Notes: a model not told the origin generated them from the sequence alone. DNA of 64,000 nucleotides from Holothuria scabra (GCA_037179385.1 CM074187.1:48890879-48954878), one strand, 5' to 3'; counted from the first letter of the stretch, positions 11,401-23,773 are shown. Program-made: numbers and translations.

Positions 11401-12199
11401 TGTCGGCGCAAGATTGTCAAAATTGAGGGAGAGGGGGAAAACTAAGGACAAAAGATAATGTGTGGCACAAACATTTTCGGGAGAAGCGCGAAACTGAGCA
11501 CAAAGCGCCTGTTCCTGGGGGTGGTAGTCCAGGAGTGAAGTCACCGGAAGCTCTGAGTTTTATAATATCTCTGGGTGAAAGTTTAAGCCTCTGGAGAGGT
11601 ATATTATTAATTTTTTCAGTTAACCCAACTCCTATTCCTAACTGACCTAAGTTGAGGGAGCAAGTGGGGGACAAGGCCAAAATATGAGGGGCAAATTCCC
11701 CTCTTACCCCCTCCCCGTACCGCCGTCACTTTCCTCAGTACCCTTCCCAGATCGACGAGACCGCCACGCTGTTGTCCCTGGCAAAAAGGAAATAAGTCTG
11801 GCTGCGGGCCTGCTTAGTACTTACATTAGCATAAACAAGTATCCTAAGTAAAATTTCATTAAATGGCAAAAATGGCACTGTTTTTCGTGAAGATGTAACT
11901 TTAAAGTCCTGAAGTTATTAAGGAAGATAAGGGATACTTAAAAGAGAGAAAAGAAGTGATTTGTGTGCTTTGACTGTAGCTTCAAAAACGCTTGGGACTA
12001 CTTTTTATGCATTTTGACAAAATTCCACAAATTTGGGTTCCCTTCACTTCGCCCATTTTAAGAAACCTATTAGACAGCACTGCCAGAGAAGTATAGTTAT
12101 ACTACAACCTGGTGTAGGGCCCCGATGGGTAAATCGGCGCCCTGATTGTTATTATACTGTAAGTTGAAAATGAATCAAAAATTATTCAAAATCACTCAC
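11401..12199. other. Intron 0 of gene 1, no further feature
   Basis: Lies between the 5' UTR exon and the signal exon of gene 1. It has only short ORFs and a G/C-run patch at 11690-11720. The corresponding stretch of unit 2 (48466-51748) has different content: P5 and a 2-kb hAT-like element. Confidence 0.4.
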
Positions 12200-12270
12200 C
12201 TTATATCAGAAATCTCGACTACTTACGAAAAGTGTTTGCGAACTTGTCGTTGAAGAATCTGGTCGGCAAA
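12200..12270 (-). other. Gene 1: putative 5' UTR exon
   Basis: On the minus strand this ends at a ..ATATAAG|GTGAGTG donor (exon base 12200). It aligns with the putative 5' exon of gene 2 (27668-27738), sharing caacgacaagtt and cgtcgaga-type words. The spacing from the donor to an upstream GATAAAAC box is 95 bp in both. The start at about 12270 is inferred as about 25-30 nt downstream of that box. The next exon (11005) has a good acceptor and its ATG is 8 nt in, so this exon would be untranslated. Confidence 0.5.
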
Positions 12271-12294
12271 TAACTTTCAAGGCACACCCCAATG

Positions 12295-12302
12295 GTTTTA
12301 TC
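12295..12302 (-). promoter_or_regulatory. TATA-like box of gene 1
   Basis: GATAAAAC on the minus strand, 95 bp upstream of the 5'-exon donor. The same octamer at the same distance precedes gene 2. Upstream, 12310-12480, are GGGCGTGTCCAAT-like, TGACGTA and CCCCGCCCC words on the minus strand. The CGTGTCCAA part is also kept in unit 2 near 51850. Function is inferred only. Confidence 0.4.
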
Positions 12303-12511
12303 TTCTAGATTTGTTGATAGTTGATTAAGATGGGCAATGTTCGGATTGGACACGCCCCTTCGATTCTACGTCACAATTGGTGAACCACGCCCACTGCTGG
12401 GCAAAAATTAACAGTGTTTCAATGCAACAGTTACACGTGAGTCGTTAGCTACTTTCTCAGGGGCGGGGCTTTTGACGTAAGTGAAAGAACTCTAGATATA
12501 GTAAGTCAATC

Positions 12512-12686
12512 AGATATACTTAACGACACACCGACTGGAATGTTTTATATAGTGCCAGTTAGATGAAAAAAAAGTTCCAAGTACGAATTTAATAATTTAT
12601 AAATACAGCCTAAGTCCTCCTAGTTATCGCCTCTTACGACAGACGCCTCATGAAGGACATTTTTTATTCCCCCAACCCTCGGGTGC
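12512..12686 (-). repeat. SINE-C-like repeat, copy 2
   Basis: Same family as 7921-8120 (taacgacacaccgac tail, cgcctcttacgacag core). It is the duplicate partner of 51892-52075. Confidence 0.55.
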
Positions 12687-13316
12687 TTATAAGAAGTTTG
12701 TAATGGACTATGAGTCTTGTAAGATTTAAAAACGCGATCAAGGCTAACTATTCACTTTCGTGTAGTTTTATGTCTGATGTTTGACAGAATGCGGGTGCAT
12801 ATGTAATATATTATCAAAGATTATCAAATGTATAGACTTTGTTGTCTAATAAATTTTGATAGACGACGTCACGTGATCAGGTGACTATTAATAATTGATT
12901 TATAAACGATCATATTTGGAGTATCTCTTTAAAAAATATCATAGCCAGTATGTATGAGCTCGCTACCAGCACCAATGCCTCAACTGTGCTTTTAGCTCGA
13001 GAGAGGATTATATATACTGTACCCATTCTAATATGAAATTCAGAAGTTCAGTCAAGTCAATGACGGATGAAAGTTCAATTGACAAGTGTGCCCTCAGTTC
13101 ATTAGTATTTGTGGAGTAAGAATTTGCTAAACTGATTTGCCAAGCCAAAAATTGTGAAATTTTTAATGAAATGAAATAGAGTAAATTACCAGGGTTGTAA
13201 CCTGCTGGGGGAGGGAGGCAGGGGGAAACTGAGATTTCCAAATCGTAACTGCACCACGTGCTAAGAGATAGTGGTTCTTTACGTAGGCAGTATTTGTACT
13301 CCCCGACCCCCATGGT

Positions 13317-13339
13317 TTTTTTTTTTTTTTTTTTTTTTT
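13317..13339. repeat. Poly-T tract
   Basis: About 23-25 T in a row. The paralogous position near 52630 has only a short T run, so the homopolymer expanded in unit 1 after duplication. Confidence 0.85.
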
Positions 13340-13891
13340 GCCCAAGGTACGGTCCTGGATACACTCTAAAACCTCTGATAAAGTTAAAAGAATGAATTTA
13401 CTCCATTAATGTCAATTCACTCCAAAAAGAGTAAAATTTACTCAAGGAAGAGTGAAATTCCCTCCAAAATCTCGATGTTTCTTTCTTACATAGAGAGTGG
13501 TTAAGTTCACCCTTTCATGGACGAATTTTATAGTGGACTATGCCACGACCCATTTTGTAACAGCTGAGCGAAATTCAGCAATTTTCTCCCCGATGTAACA
13601 ACCATTGAAGTTGGTATTTTTAAAGTGCCGTGACTTAAGCAGGTCATACTGGGAATTCCATTCAACTTCTAATGACATACTCCACCCCTGAAATACATAT
13701 TTTAGGGTGTCTTCTGTGTAGCCATGAAAATCAAAATGGTCGCCATGACATCGGTAAGGAATTAAACTTTCTCCGTTGAATTCAGCGTTCGACTCTAGAA
13801 TTCGACTTCCAGCCCGATCTGGCTTTGTTTGACCAAGTTACGAGAGGTAAAGTTATTTTGTCGGCAATTTTGGGTTTTATGACGTCAGCCG

Positions 13892-15101
13892 CATGGGCGG
13901 CGATATGTGTTTGAAAGTGGGGAAATTTTAGTCGGTGTTACTTATCAGAGCCGTATCTAAATATATTTCTCTGTTACTTATCTAAGCCGAGCGCCACCCC
14001 CAGTTGGCGCGGAGCGTTCAAAGACAATTTCGGCCTATTGTAATAGTATAGGAAAAATAAATGTTGTCTGATTGCCTTACAAAGGGGATTAGGGGATAAA
14101 GGTTCTGAACTGAATTGATTGAAAAGAAAATTATTAATTGAACATCATTGATAATTTTATATTTGTATATGCCTGTCTTCCATTTCCATATAAATGTTAG
14201 TTATTTCAAGTCGATTCGATGCATATCAGAGTCTTTTAAGTTTTTTGACACTGCTAGGGGTCTTTACAATTGTATAATGAAGCAATTTATATTTTTGTGT
14301 TCACTGCTTACAATCACGTCTCTTTTAGTATTCTTAATGAAAGCCAAAGTATTAAGTAATTGTTCATAATCATCAGTCATTTTCTACATTAAAGTATTCT
14401 TAATGATGGCCTAAATGTTAATTAATTTTTTATAATCATCAGTTATTTTTGAATTAAATAATTGTAATACTTTTTTTCAAATGAGACAGAGAGAGTCGAT
14501 AAAACAGAACCGAAAAGAACAACAATAACGGCAATGATTTTCAAATTAAAAATCACCTCAAGAACCATGTGGAGCTTACACTGCGGTATAGTTAAACTCA
14601 TCTGGAAAAGCAGAATCCCAACTTGTATCGGAATAAAAATATTATGTACAAAATCTTTTGCAATGTTGATGACATTTAAATACTATATATGCTTTCCCTG
14701 CATGTAAAGGTCACTCTATTAGGATATATATGTGTATATGTAATAAATGGAAATTCCCCTTCTGTTTCAAACACACAAATACGCTTATCGGGGATTAAGG
14801 GTACCAGTGCATTTGTGAAATATGTTCATGTTTTAGTTACTCCGTTGGATGGTGTACAGAACTGTCAAGCTACATTCACACGTTCTCTTCTATTTTTAAA
14901 GAAACGGTTTTTTGTTATATTTTAAAGCGTGGATTTTTGTAGTCTTTTAGTTTTTCGTTCTATTAAGAACTTTTCATAAAAGCATACTCATTTTTTTTAC
15001 AAAATTTCCGAATCTGAAGGTTTGTTTCCATGGGGGAATATAGTGTCTCTCCATCCAATTTCATGGGGATGTAGCCCATCCCCCAAGGATCGCCGCCCAT
15101 G
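13892..15101. mobile_element. 1.2-kb hAT-like element with empty site in unit 2
   Basis: Ends are CATGGGCGGCGAT at the left and ATCGCCGCCCATG at the right, a near-perfect 13-bp inverted repeat. Flanks are gtcagccg (13884-13891) and gtcacccg (15102-15109), 8 bp with one mismatch. The other unit has a single gtcacacg at 53722-53729 with no insert. It contains one copy of the GCGGAGCG-type hairpin (13986-14016). No transposase was seen, so it is non-autonomous. Confidence 0.85.
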
Positions 15102-15731
15102 GTCACCCGAATCACCCAAGTGAGCGGGAAATAAACCTCCTAGATGTTTTAGACCACGATGAGTTCAAAGTTCAAGCAAGTTTTAGCCCGGAATGACGCC
15201 ATATGACGTTATATGTTTCATGTGTGGAATATGTCATCAGATAATTGTGCAACTCCCAGTCTAATGCGATTTTGCTTGGTTACATTGTTACGTTTTGGGC
15301 AGAAAGTTATTACATTTTGGACTAAGTTGTTGCAAAATGGGTGCCAACAGACTTCTTATTGTGAGTCATGTGTCAATGGCCAGTGGTATTTGTTGAAGTC
15401 AAAGGTGGACTTCGGAAAGGGGGCCGAAGACGAGTAATGTTTGATAAAGTTCACAGTAGATCAGCTACAATGAGTTGTTTGCTTAAGGCTAGTGGTGGTT
15501 GATATATTCTATAATGGACCACTTCCGCTGGCCTTTGCTAAGGCGATATTTTGGTTGGTAATGTTCATAGGGAATTTTTCTCATAGGTGGTGTACCGAAG
15601 ACGTATTTAGGTAGCAATTACATCTAGGTCTGAGCCTTTTAAAGATATTGGCGACTTACCTTTCCGAAACAGAGAGCTAGGAAAGACAGGAAAGGAAATG
15701 AAACCATGGCTCCGTCCCCATGGTTACAACG

Positions 15732-15785
15732 ATGCTTCTCGGCCTTTTGGCTAATATCATATGTAGTATCTGTTCTTTTCATCCA
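15732..15785 (+). pseudogene. U2 snRNA 5'-end fragment
   Basis: About 50 nt closely match the 5' end of U2 snRNA: the conserved cttctcggccttttggct stem I, and tgtagtatctgttctt with the GUAGUA branch-point recognition sequence intact. Differences begin after 'gttctttt', and the Sm site and stems III/IV are missing, so this is a truncated pseudogene. It lies in a roughly 240-bp segment that is absent from the paralogous place in unit 2 (about 54350-54370). Confidence 0.85.
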
Positions 15786-16759
15786 GTCTAGAATGGAGCC
15801 TTACATGACGGACCAAAGATGCAAATGGTATGAGGGCCATGAGGTTGGTCACGTGTTGTCCTTCAGTGGACGTAATAACTTCTTCGGGAAGCACTGATTT
15901 TAAAGTTTGGTTTCTCCGAACGGCCTTTTTCGAGAGGGTCGGGAGGACTTTGGAAAAAGTATGACTACTCCAGATATTTTGAATTTGACGTCAATCATAT
16001 AGGTAGTACTAATAAGCCAGTTCGGTAAGTCATTTTGGTGGCTATGCACATGCACATATCCTCCAAATCGCCGGGATAAACAAACCAATCCCACACCTAC
16101 AACACGTACCGTATTCCATAATTTGAGTTTACACGAAAATTTGGTGAAACCATTCTTTCCTAATCCCCCCATAACACAATGAGGCATCTTAAGTGTGGTT
16201 TTGTGCAGTGGACTGTGTTCTTAATTCCCATTTTGTTGTAAAAATTAACATTTTTATCTGCCGTATAAAGTAGCACTGAGACCCCTGTTTTAGGTTCGAC
16301 TTTGAGGCCCCTATTTTAGGTTCGACTTGGCTAGACATATAGACAGTGTTTTACGCACTGTCGAAAACAATGCAACGTTGCACGCTACGTGCTGAGCTCG
16401 GTTTGTATATTCCACGCTGTGCCCCACACTCCCATACAGCAACACTGATTGAGAGTTTGTACCCCTTTTTTAGCAAAAATGGTTTTGGAATGACAGGTTG
16501 TTTAGAATACGGTTGCACAATCTTAATCGGGGGCTGATAGATTTACGTTCAAAATTGTTACAAGTTTGCCCCAATATAGTACGTCTTTTGAAAGGAAAGT
16601 AGGAAATATTCTAATTGGACTGAATGTGAAGGAGACCGTCTGATGGAATGTGAGTAAACTCATACTTGATTTGAATAAAGCTCAGACAATCCAACATATA
16701 CCCAAGCCAATTCAATGTATTCTTATTCCCAATCATAGCTTCTTCTTCTACACTATCTA

Positions 16760-16863
16760 TTAGAAATGCACATGCAACCTTTATTTAAATAACATGCATC
16801 GTGTTCCTAGAATTAACGGGCTGTCATTTTGAAGTCCAAACGTCCATCGTCAAAGATTTGAAG
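16760..16863 (-). other. Gene 2: putative 3' terminal exon with AATAAA
   Basis: On the minus strand an acceptor (ttctttaatgtttcag) precedes a block that is highly similar in unit 2 (57200-57250). An AATAAA (16780-16785) follows 78 nt later. Because exon 2 of gene 2 contains the stop just before a donor, this would be 3' UTR. The first 51 nt also form a short frame (LQIFDDG... ending TAA) that stays open in unit 2. It cannot be read from exon 2 because of the upstream stop. The joining to gene 2 is inferred. Confidence 0.4.
16780..16785 (-). terminator. Polyadenylation signal AATAAA
   Basis: Canonical hexamer on the minus strand downstream of the putative 3' exon of gene 2. The matching position in unit 2 reads aattaa and not a canonical signal. 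Confidence 0.35.
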
Positions 16864-17119
16864 CTGAAACATTAAAGAATGAGAAAATAAAATTGTTAGA
16901 ACTACATAAGATAGGCATTTAACAACATCGGTTCATATCGGTTCTTATTGATGAAGATCAAACGTGTAGCCAAGGGGAAGGGGTGACACCATGACTGAAG
17001 GTTGGAAAAAATGCTTATGACATTGGCAAGGAAAAAGTGATCACTACAAACTTTTACCATATTGCACCTGGAGACCTGAAAATCTGAAAATTTGTTTTCT
17101 CCTAAAGGTGTGGAGAAGC

Positions 17120-18460
17120 AAAATAAGGGTAGGTGGTGTCATCATCTGACGTCACTTGTCAGCCGTCGAACCGCACATTTTTTAGGAAGAGCCCGAGTCA
17201 TACGTGTGACTCATGCGAAAGAAAACTTAGGCTTTATGATTTGGCCGGGGGTTTTAAGACATTAATGTTCCACGATAGCTCTTTGGCTGGTGGATGCAAA
17301 GGCGCTTTTAATAAGCGGGGTATGAAATTAGTTTCAAATTGATTCTTATGATCAAGCTAGACCGGTTTCTGGTCTCATACGTTATAATAGCGGAGCTTCA
17401 TCAGTAGCAAACCTTTAACTCTGTGTGGGTTTGGGATATTCAAAATATTTATATATTTTCTTTCTCGATTGCTTTAAGTTGAGCATCGAGTAAAGTATCA
17501 TCTGAAGCTATTCCCTCTAAGATTGAGTCGTTCTCAAACTAAGATCTCAATATTTCAGAGACTTTCATGATTTTTAGCCTATTTATTGTAGGCAGTTTAT
17601 CCGGTCATCCGGGAAAAGCTTCGCGAATTGCTTATGTTAGAGAGTTGTGTGCGAGCGCTTATCATAAGCATTTTTATGCACTGTTCCAACATGTGAGGTA
17701 ATATGCCGTTCTGTAGAACCGGGGTGGCTACGTAAATTTTCTTTGTGGTTAATAGAGTGTCTTTCTCTTTGAAAGTCGAGGTGACTATTTAATCACGATC
17801 TTGGTATTAGGTATTCTCTGTGGAATTAGAGAAGACTTTTGTAGTCTAGGATACCACAGAAGCGTTGCCCTTACTATATTCAAAATCTACAGCTCCATAA
17901 TTCGTCAGCAAGTTCTAAGGTCCGGTTTGGTTGACGGCGCGCCATCTATTAGAGTGGCCAGGTCGAAAATAGCGGAACCAGGTGAAAAGCCTACTGCTTT
18001 TAATATTAGCATAAGGAGACGTATTCCCGATTTTCCTTATTCGTTGCTTAGGATCAGAAGAATACTGACTCGGAGAGGCTTCTCTGTTCAATTTTTGGAG
18101 ACCATACCTCAGCCGCAATTAACTCTCCTGTTGACATTTGTTTGCCTGAGAGGTTGTAGACGTACTTGGGTGGTTCTTTCGCCTTTTAGGTTGTGGGCGT
18201 GAAAGCAACTTAAAGCAAGTCTAAAATTTCCTTTGGGGATATGAGACCATTCATAGTTTCGAGTAGCTTCGAGTGCGTTTTATCGCAGGGTTTCTGTCAC
18301 GTTTGTACATAGGGTTTTCCACAAATAACTGTAGCAGGACGGATGGAATAGGATGTTCAGTGTTGGACGGGTTTAGTAAGTTACGGAGTCTAGAGGTTGT
18401 AGTAACTATATGTGTAGTTGGTTGAACTTTTGGCCTTTCAGTGGCAGAGTTACCAAATTA
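17120..18460. other. Unit-1-specific segment of unknown nature
   Basis: Flanking sequence aligns to unit 2 (about 57600 and 58400), but this stretch does not. It contains a 133-codon plus-strand ORF (17801-18202), rich in Arg and without any motif I recognise, plus a shorter minus-strand ORF. It may be a transposon remnant; I found no terminal repeats. Confidence 0.4.
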
Positions 18461-18502
18461 CACTTTCCTGTGAGATTTTTCGTCGAAAGTCTTTGGCAGA
18501 TA

Positions 18503-18806
18503 TACCTTACTTTCACGCCAAACAGTTTCATCCTCCTAACCTACTTATTTAAGCCCCTCCCACAACTGTTTTAAATTTATCCTCATCCACACACATGAAT
18601 CTCAATTTGCGGCTCAAGGGTGAGTATACAAGATCCTAATGTGTAACAAAACACTCTCAATACAGTACATGTTGCATATAGGATGAGTTTCGATATTCTG
18701 CATTTTTTGACCTTGCTGTCAATCAAAGAGCTGTGCCAAGTGAGCATTTCTGTGGACTATGTACCACAAAAATTGTAGTTTGGGGTGAAAGGGTAAATCC
18801 AAAGAA
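18503..18806. mobile_element. TTAA-type MITE, copy P4
   Basis: Same family as P3 and P5 (caagccc-type block 'aagcccctcccacaactg', 'tgtcaatcaaagagctg', 'aattgtagtttggggtgaaa'). The TTAA ends are eroded. It is orthologous by position to P6 (58411-58587), so the insertion predates the duplication. Confidence 0.65.
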
Positions 18807-19051
18807 ACGCAAACGATTTGTCATGCATATGGATATTTCTGGCTTATGAACAAGTGACATGCAGTTCTGGCCGCCGTCTGTACCTTATATATTTAACCTA
18901 ATCATTTCGTGACATAATTTTAACACCAGTCTGATAAAATTCATACATTCATTTAATAGTTTACGAAATACGATCAGTACTGGTAAAGCTTTCATACGGT
19001 TCGCCAAGACTTCCTTCCAGAGTTTTAGTTCCACATACCTCCCCCTTTGAG

Positions 19052-19164
19052 TAGCCCGCGGGACGGACGAATTTTTTCGTCCAGCTCGTCATCGCTACGA
19101 AAAAATCAATCTGAGGGGCGGCAGCCTAAAGGGGGCTGCAGCCACAGAGGCGCTACGCAGGCTA
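19052..19164. mobile_element. 113-bp miniature element with 9-bp TSD
   Basis: Flanked by identical ccctttgag (19043-19051 and 19165-19173). Ends are TAGCCCGCG and, inverted, TAGCCTGCG. Inside are two strong hairpins: ggacgaa/ttcgtcc around a T run, and gcagcc/ggctgc. A 9-bp duplication fits Mutator-like elements; an 8-bp duplication plus a chance base would fit hAT. Confidence 0.7.
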
Positions 19165-19239
19165 CCCTTTGAGTTACTTGAATAGTGTGTTCGCGAGCTT
19201 AAGTAACGTTCGTCGACGCACTATTGCATGCTAAGTTGC

Positions 19240-19392
19240 ACTGGCGTAGCCACGGGGGGGGGGCTAGAACCCCAATGACCCAACCTTGCAATGCAATAAA
19301 CACCTAAAGTATCTTCTTTCTCTCTATTCTTAGACCCCCCCCCCCAGACATCAACCCCCCCCCCGGTGACACAATCCTGGCTACGCTCCTGC
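19240..19392. mobile_element. hAT-like MITE
   Basis: Begins actggcgtagcc and ends ggctacgctcctg, with G-runs and C-runs just inside. Flanks are ctaagttgc and ctaaattgc (one mismatch). It belongs to the same family as 9295-9469: shared 'atgacccaaccttg' and 'aacacctaaa'. Confidence 0.65.
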
Positions 19393-20836
19393 TAAATTGC
19401 CAATAAATAACAACACAACCACAGTCACAGGAAGTAATTATTTACATTTCCCTTGGGATTCATTCCACCTCCATTACCAGGATTTTATATTCAATTTTAT
19501 GCGTTTGGCAATACATGCCGTTGTAGGCCTCAAAAGTTAAAATGCAAAATGTTTCTTTGAAAGTTCCAGAAGAATGAAAGAATGAAACATCGTAAATGGC
19601 AATTCTGGGCATGCTGGTACAAGGTGCTAAGAGTGCCATTTTCAGCAATCGTCCCGATGCATTTTGAATACAAAATCTATTCAGAGTGACTCTCCGCGTG
19701 AACCTATATGGTCGCGCTCCACGTCAGTTGTCTCCCAGTGTGTCTCACTCTTGGAAGAAAGGCCCGTTCTCGATGTAAAATTTAGGACACAACCTCACCT
19801 ACAATCTTATTTTCAAATTATTAGCTTACTTTACCTTACCATTTCATCCAATGATAGCGCCTAATTTTTTTGATCACTTTGAAATTCTCCCAATCTTAAT
19901 TTATTTTATTGCAAACGAAAGCTTGGGTCGATTCTTCAAAATCTTCAGTTCGTTCCGAGCCAACCGTTGGAGGCCCTCCGCTAACATAGTCTTTTGGACA
20001 ACCGCCTCTTTTCTTGCCTGCGTAGCAGACTGTAGGGCATATTCCTTGTTCAGTCACATCCCCACCGTGACCATGTCTGCCAAAGTGAACACCTAACAGA
20101 TCCTTTGGATATTCATAGAAATATGTGGCCTCGAGACTAGATGAATGTTAGTGAATATTCACAAGAAGGCAACATCTGGTTCTGTTTAAATCATGCAGTA
20201 GCCCATGCCACCTACTAAGTTGATATGTAAAGAGCACACTTCCCAGTAGTACCAACTGGACAGGTGGTTATGCAGCATAGTAGTGATCCGATCAGGTGTC
20301 AATCTAGTCCTTCAGTTTACAACAACAAGAATACACACACTCGCTCAAAACAGCGTAAAAATGAGGTAGGACATGAATAAGTCATATTATGGTAATGAAG
20401 TTTGCATCTAAAATTGGACGCAGGCCTCTTCGTTTTGGCGGACGGTGGTTTGTGAAGCCGCGGGGTACCTCTTTTCATGCCCTGCCCTTACCCCCCCCCC
20501 TTCCCGCCCAAATGCTACTAATTAAACGATCAATGTGCCAAACGTATATGTCTGAAGTAGTTACGTGAAGTCGGGAACAATTGTTGACCAGCTTTTCTCT
20601 CATCACGGAGCTACGGTGACGTTAGACCGCCCAGCTCCAAAGCTTAAGCAAACAATTTCTTCACTTGCAAAAAATCGTCAATTTTTTCTAAACAATTTTC
20701 GTGAAGCAGGACATTTCTAAATTGACCAAGATGCAAAGTAATCTGCATTATTTCCAAATTCGATAGGGAATGATATTTCTGAGAGAACTTTCTGTCACAA
20801 TTAGAATAAAATAATCCGTCTTTACTTACTTTGACA

Positions 20837-22276
20837 TCACGAGCATGGTGACCATTGAATGTAACAGCTGCCTTCGCAGGGGCAGATTTCACATCCAACT
20901 ATCATCTCACCCTCACGAAGAGGCATCTTTGAAGGACAGGCCTCTGCATGAACAAAACACCGGTTACATAAATCAATGATTTACTTGCAATGAGTGCCAA
21001 AATGAGTGCAGCATGCATGGGTACAGCACAATCTAAGGGACCATTTACTACTAAGAAATTTTTTGGCCTGACAGTTGCTATACTGATATTGACAAATTTT
21101 GTGCCAGTTTCTAAAACCCTCGCTCAAATTCGGAAGCTGTCCGCAAAAGGACGAGTGGGTGCACGTCAAGTTGTTTTACTTTTCATACTCCATATCTACT
21201 AGGGAGATACTTTTCTGCGAAACGTAGTGATCAACTTGTCGTATATTGATGACCCACGCCCGTACTCAAGGAAAACCAGTGGCAAAGTCCCCCAATCCCT
21301 TCGTCAAAAAAATTTCAATTGGTTTTGAATCATGTGCTCCTCCTTGAATCCCCTTTCACATAGCTTTACCAATCAATTCAAATACCCCCTTCCCCAAAAT
21401 TATGATACCATTGAGATTTTCCATCTTTGTAAACCATTAACTTAAAACTACTATCTAAAAGACTATCGAGATGACGTGTGTGGTTCGGCAAAAACATAGC
21501 CAGGGGAGATTGAGGAAGTCCCCAAAGAAAAATGAGGAGACAGAGAAAGAAGAAAAACGAGGAAAGGGTAGGAAGAAGGGGGAAGAGAGAAGGTCGACAG
21601 GTAGCGTAACTATAAGCCAATTCGCTTATTTGTTTTGGTGGCTATGCACATGCGCACATCCTCCAAATCGTCGGAATAAACAAACTAATCCCGCACCTAC
21701 AACACGTATTCCAAACTTTGAGTTTACACGAAAATTTGGTGAAATTATTCTTTCCTAATCCATCCATAACGTAAGGGGGGATCTCAAGTGTGGCTTTGTT
21801 CAGTGGATTGTGTCTAAATTGCCCTTTTGCTGTAAAAAAGTGCATTTTAACCTGCCGTATTAGGTAGCACTGAGACCCCTATTTTCGTTCGACTTGGCTC
21901 GACACTTGCATGGTGCTGTGTGCACGTACTGACGAAAAGAAGGGAACACTGTACGATACGTGCTGAGTTCCGTTTGTATATGCCCCTCTATGCCCCACAA
22001 TTCCATGCGGTAACTAATAACGCTTAGTCCTCACATGTAACACTGTTTTGCATTAATCCCAACCTTTGTAAGCCAACATTTTCTTAAGGGGGAAAAGGAC
22101 ACCCGTCCCCTTCGACCCATCCCCAGGACCGCGGTGAGTCATTATTTCATCCAAGGTGAAACCTTGTTACACCGTGGCCCTTGCGATTCGTTGAAAAAGA
22201 TTTTTTCCTTACCTGAGATGTAGGCAAAGGCGGCGAACAACACCAGCACGAGAATTACAACATGAACGGTTTTCAT
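20837..22276 (-). CDS. Gene 2: secreted six-cysteine peptide, type B (spliced, 56 aa)
   Basis: Predicted CDS joins 22276-22214 (plus phase-1 base 22213) and 20943-20837. Exon 1 (22213-22284) follows a ttttctcgccag acceptor, encodes a Lys-led hydrophobic signal segment (MKTVHVVILVLVLFAAFAY) and ends at GTAAGG. Exon 2 (20830-20943) follows ttgttcatgcag and encodes Cys 24, 39, 42, 44, 48 and 55, with conserved REGEM, GCEIC and YIQWS. The reading ends Ser-TGA because the usual stop codon TAG is TCG here, adding one residue; a donor GTAAGT follows 7 nt on. A 5' exon near 27668 and a 3' exon near 16863 are inferred. Gene 4 encodes nearly the same peptide. Secreted by inference; likely mature chain about 33 residues from the first Cys. 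Function unknown. Confidence 0.8.
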
Positions 22277-23732
22277 ACTGAAGGCTGGCGAGAAAATAGT
22301 TTTAAAGAGTTGTGGTATGAAAATGACTAAGTTGATGTAAAACGATTTTAAACCCAGGAAATAACCTCATTTTCCATCAAAATTCAGTAAAAATCGATCA
22401 GTTTACGGGGTAGTTCCTGATTTACACTTAGTCAAGCATAATCAAGAGCTAATTTGGGCCGATAGGCAATGTTGAAAAGAAATTTACCAATTGGTTAATT
22501 ATAGTCCTAATTCTTAAACTAATCCTACCCCTGACAAAGAATACAATCGATGCAATACAATTACAACACGAGGTAAAGAAATTACTTGATAAACTGCTAA
22601 ACATGCAAATTTTGTGATGTCCAGAGAGGGAGGGACCATACATGGCTAATGTTGTCCCTTGTTGTTGAAACCTTCATTTTAATGACCCTTTAAATATTAT
22701 CATGTCTTGGGGGTTTATTTTGAAAGTTATAATTACGTCCTTGAAAACCATCAGTATCACTTATCAAACGGTAAACTATGTAATTAGTTAGAGTAATTAA
22801 TTAAGAGAAAATTAAAAAAGGGGTGAGAAAAGAAATGTCAACACTGTGCAACGCCCCTCCTCATTATTTTTTGCATGTGCAACACACTGTTCTAGAAACA
22901 TTCAACTTTTCAAGAGGTATACCTTGCAAATGCATAAGAAGAATATTAACACAATTCTAATAACTATTTCCTGGGAAATCTTCCTCTTTTACTGGCAAGT
23001 TAAGTCTGGACTTTGCCAGCAATGTCATGTCAGGTTTACTTCGCAATTAAATATATTTATACAGCTGAAGATGACTAAAATAAATTATGACGTTTTAAAT
23101 GCGTATATTTATATATACATTTTCTTACAGTTTGTACATTTCTTAAAGAACCACCATCAGGTACGTGACCAGGATTGTGTCATTGGGAGGGTGTTTGCAG
23201 TTTGACTTCGGCAGGGGTAAAGCGTTTTGGGAGGAAAAGTGGTTTTTGTGCCTCCCGAAATGGTGCAATATTTGTGCCCCAAGCCCCCAAACTAATTGAG
23301 TTCAGAGCATTCTCTTTTTGCCATTTTTGTGATTTTTCCAAGCTTCATAAAATGGATTCATACTTTTCAGACCAAAAGTTCAGCGTGTGTAATTAACACG
23401 GTAATGGTTATTTTTCCAATTACATAATTATATTAAGTTAAATAAAGGTGTTAGATGGGGATGTGCTCCCAGTCCTTACCGGTGTTAATTTAAATTGAAA
23501 CCATGGCGCCGAAAATTAATTCCAATAACATTTTAAAGTTCATTACATTTAAAAAAAGAGAGTTAAGATAATGCAATGCGCAGATGATACAAAAATTTAC
23601 TTAGATGATAACCCAAGTCTCTTCAGGAGATTCTTAGGATTCCGAAAGATTTTGGGAGTGCTTCTGGACTAAAATGTTTTTTGATTCCTTGCCGACTGAA
23701 GGCAGGCAAGGAATCTATGAGATGGTGATGTC

Positions 23733-23738
23733 GTGTGT

Positions 23739-23773
<35 letters not shown>
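23733..23773. repeat. GT microsatellite
   Basis: (GT)n of about 18 units directly before the tandem array at 23780. It lies in intron 0 of gene 2. Confidence 0.95.

Larger units (their letters stand above)
12240..13890. repeat. Duplication unit 1, block c (pairs with 51749-53730)
   Basis: Collinear with 51749-53730. Anchors are 'aataactttcaaggcacac' (12269 and 51766), 'caatgacggatg' (13058 and 52368) and 'catgaaaatcaaaatgg' (13722 and 53572). It covers the promoter side of gene 1. Confidence 0.8.
18975..19855. other. Unit-1-specific segment with two small mobile elements
   Basis: Absent from unit 2, where sequence runs directly from about 58745 to 58760. It contains the 113-bp element at 19052-19164 and the MITE at 19240-19392. 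No gene was recognised. Confidence 0.5.

Noticed and set aside
17801..18202. 133-codon ORF
   Set aside because: No family motif, located in a unit-specific segment with an overlapping antisense ORF. It is treated as unassigned repeat sequence.
21471..21758. 95-codon charged ORF
   Set aside because: Lies over a purine-rich low-complexity stretch (aagaagaaaaacgagg type). The matching stretch of unit 2 (about 60530-60600) does not keep the frame.
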